DNA of 6,349 nucleotides from an uncultured Lachnospiraceae bacterium (lineage in GTDB: Bacteria; Bacillota; Clostridia; Lachnospirales; Lachnospiraceae), in assembly GCA_947177105.1 (NCBI GenBank), contig CAMWTF010000150.1, positions 1 through 6,349 of the forward strand. Direction: 5' to 3'. A program made the position numbers and the translations under genes. Shown in pieces: positions 5,020 through 6,349 of this stretch. The first letter of the stretch is position 1. Each line of letters opens with the position of its first letter. The notes beneath the pieces are model-generated. The model was not told where the DNA came from and did no database searches. It saw only the letters and a program-made list of their open reading frames with translations.

Positions 5020-6349
5020 AGGGTAGAGAATTGGTATTCGGACTGGATATCGGCACCAGGAGCATCGTGGGCACAGTGGGGTATAAGGACGGCACCCGGT
5101 TTCATATCATAGCCCAGCGGGAAAAAGAGCATGAGACCCGTGCCATGCTGGACGGGCAGATTCATGACATCGGTAAAGTGGGCGCTACCATAGCGGAGGT
5201 AAAAAGCCTGCTGGAACAGGATCTGGGCCGCAAACTGAACCAGGTGTGCATTGCCGCCGCGGGCCGGGTGCTGCGGACGGTTACCACTTCCGTGGAGTAT
5301 GCCTATGGCACGGAAAGGGAGATCAGCAGCGAGGATATCTATGCGCTGGACACCATGGGCGTGGAGCAGGCATACGAGGAATTTACCAAAACCAATGACA
5401 CAGACATGCAGTTTTATTGTGTGGGTTACACCGCCATGCGTTATTACCTGAACGGTTATCCCATGGGCAATCTGGAGGGGCACAAAGCCAAGACTACAGG
5501 GGTGGATCTGATTGCCACTTTCCTGCCGGATGATGTGGTGGACGGCCTGTACAAGGCGGTGGGCGTGGCCGGATTGCAGGTGGCGAATCTGACGTTGGAG
5601 CCTATAGCGGCTATCCAGGTGGCCATTCCGGAGAAATTCCGTATGCTGAACCTGGCATTGGTGGACGTGGGAGCCGGAACCAGCGATATCTCCATCACCT
5701 AGGAGGGAGCCATCACCGCATACGGCATGATTCCCATTGCTGGGGACAGTCTGACGGATATTCTGGTACAGCACTGTCTGGTGGACTTTGAGACGGCGGA
5801 GCAGATTAAGCGGAAAATAGGCGAGGAAGAAAATATAGAGTATACGGATATCCTGGGACTGCCTCAGAGCATCACTTCCGGGGAGGCCCGGGAACTGCTG
5901 CAGGAAAATATCAACAGGATGACCAGGGAGGTGGCTGACTGCATCCGGGAACTGAACGGGGAGAAGCCCGTCAGCGCCGTGTTTGTGGTGGGCGGAGGCG
6001 GTATGATTCCCGGCTATACCCAGGCGCTGGCGGAGCAGCTAGGAATAGCCAGGGAGCGTGTGGCTATCCGTGGCCAGGAGGTCATGCAGGCCATAAGTTT
6101 TGACATGGAGAACGCCCGCAAGGACTCCTTGATGGTAACTCCCATCGGCATCTGCCTGAGTTACTATGAGCAGAGCAACAACTTTATCTTTGTGGGCTTT
6201 AACGACCAGAGGGTGAAACTCTATGATAACGGCAGGTTATCCGTGGTGGATGCGGCTATAGCGGCGGGTTTTCCCAACGAGAACCTGTTCCCCAGAAGGG
6301 GGGCGGCGGTAGAGTACACCGTGGACGGCAAGAGCCGCATGGTCCGGGG
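5007..6349 (+). pseudogene. FtsA-like actin-fold ATPase, interrupted by an in-frame TAG (3' partial)
   Basis: FtsA-family proteins are actin-like ATPases that join division or pilus-type machinery at the membrane. The phosphate-1 motif FGLDIGTRSIVGTVG begins at residue 11. An SHS2-like region follows (about 80-165, with CVGYTAMRYYLNGYPMGNLEG), then the phosphate-2 motif DVGAGTSD (220-227) and, beyond the stop, the adenosine motif VVGGGGMIPGY (G329-G332). TAG at 5700-5702 (codon 232) cuts the product to 231 residues without the second half of the ATP site. The frame then stays open for 215 codons to the window edge with consistent FtsA-like sequence. Start ATG 5007 has GGAGGG at 4995-5000 and overlaps coaE by 13 bases. 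The full protein would be longer than classical FtsA as seen so far only if it continues well past the edge. It is broken if the base is real; a sequencing error or suppressed stop is also possible. I assign the family, not the specific ftsA orthologue. Confidence 0.85.
5700..5702 (+). other. In-frame TAG inside the FtsA-like gene, followed by a Shine-Dalgarno-like run
   Basis: The codons read ISIT-TAG-EGAITAYGMIP, where the family normally has a residue such as Lys or Gln before the Glu/Asp-Gly. One base change (AAG or CAG to TAG) explains it. No indel is needed, because both sides share one frame. The stop overlaps AGGAGGG at 5701-5707. The next in-frame ATG is 5727, 19 bases further, which is long for efficient re-initiation. 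Confidence 0.85.

Noticed and set aside
5700..5702. TAG read as pyrrolysine
   Set aside because: There is no sign of pyrrolysine genes here, the site is not of a known pyrrolysine protein, and a single AAG or CAG to TAG change is simpler.
5001..5774. Long open frame of 257 codons on the - strand
   Set aside because: It lies opposite the clear FtsA-like gene, is rich in His/Gln with no recognisable motif, and fits a shadow frame caused by GC-rich codon use.

Overview
The window looks like a chromosomal housekeeping region from an anaerobic Firmicute, most likely a Lachnospiraceae-type Clostridium. The evidence is the style of the PolA, CoaE and FtsA-like proteins, strong AGGAGG-type ribosome binding sites, the gene order, and moderately GC-rich codon use in the core genes. 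All recognised genes are on the + strand. The genus assignment is inference.

Layout: 1-186 is the C-terminal end of an unrecognised protein with a C-terminal membrane helix. 187-389 is non-coding; it holds a long imperfect palindrome (222-323), a small perfect palindrome (327-342) and an extended -10 promoter (350-358) for polA. 390-3137 is a complete polA whose 3'-5' exonuclease domain has lost its metal-binding residues. 3138-4413 is a visibly AT-richer block between polA and coaE. It carries a small cysteine-rich TIGR04076-like protein (GTG start at 3168), the broken C-terminal end of a Fic/Doc-type toxin (about 3521-3721), a stem-loop (3740-3787) and a DinB-like metal-binding four-helix protein (3839-4363). 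4414-5019 is coaE. It overlaps by 13 bases a large FtsA-like actin-fold ATPase gene (5007 to beyond the window end), which is interrupted by an in-frame TAG at 5700-5702 while the frame stays open for another 215 codons.

The core is polA, coaE and the FtsA-like gene: DNA repair and replication, the last step of coenzyme A synthesis, and an actin-family protein of cell division or a related assembly process. The AT-rich block looks like accessory cargo inserted between polA and coaE. Its toxin remnant is the clearest sign of past gene traffic. I see no CRISPR array, tRNA, rRNA or intact transposase, and no convincing new multi-gene system. The points most worth checking are the amber codon in the FtsA-like gene, the toxin relic, and the long palindrome upstream of polA.
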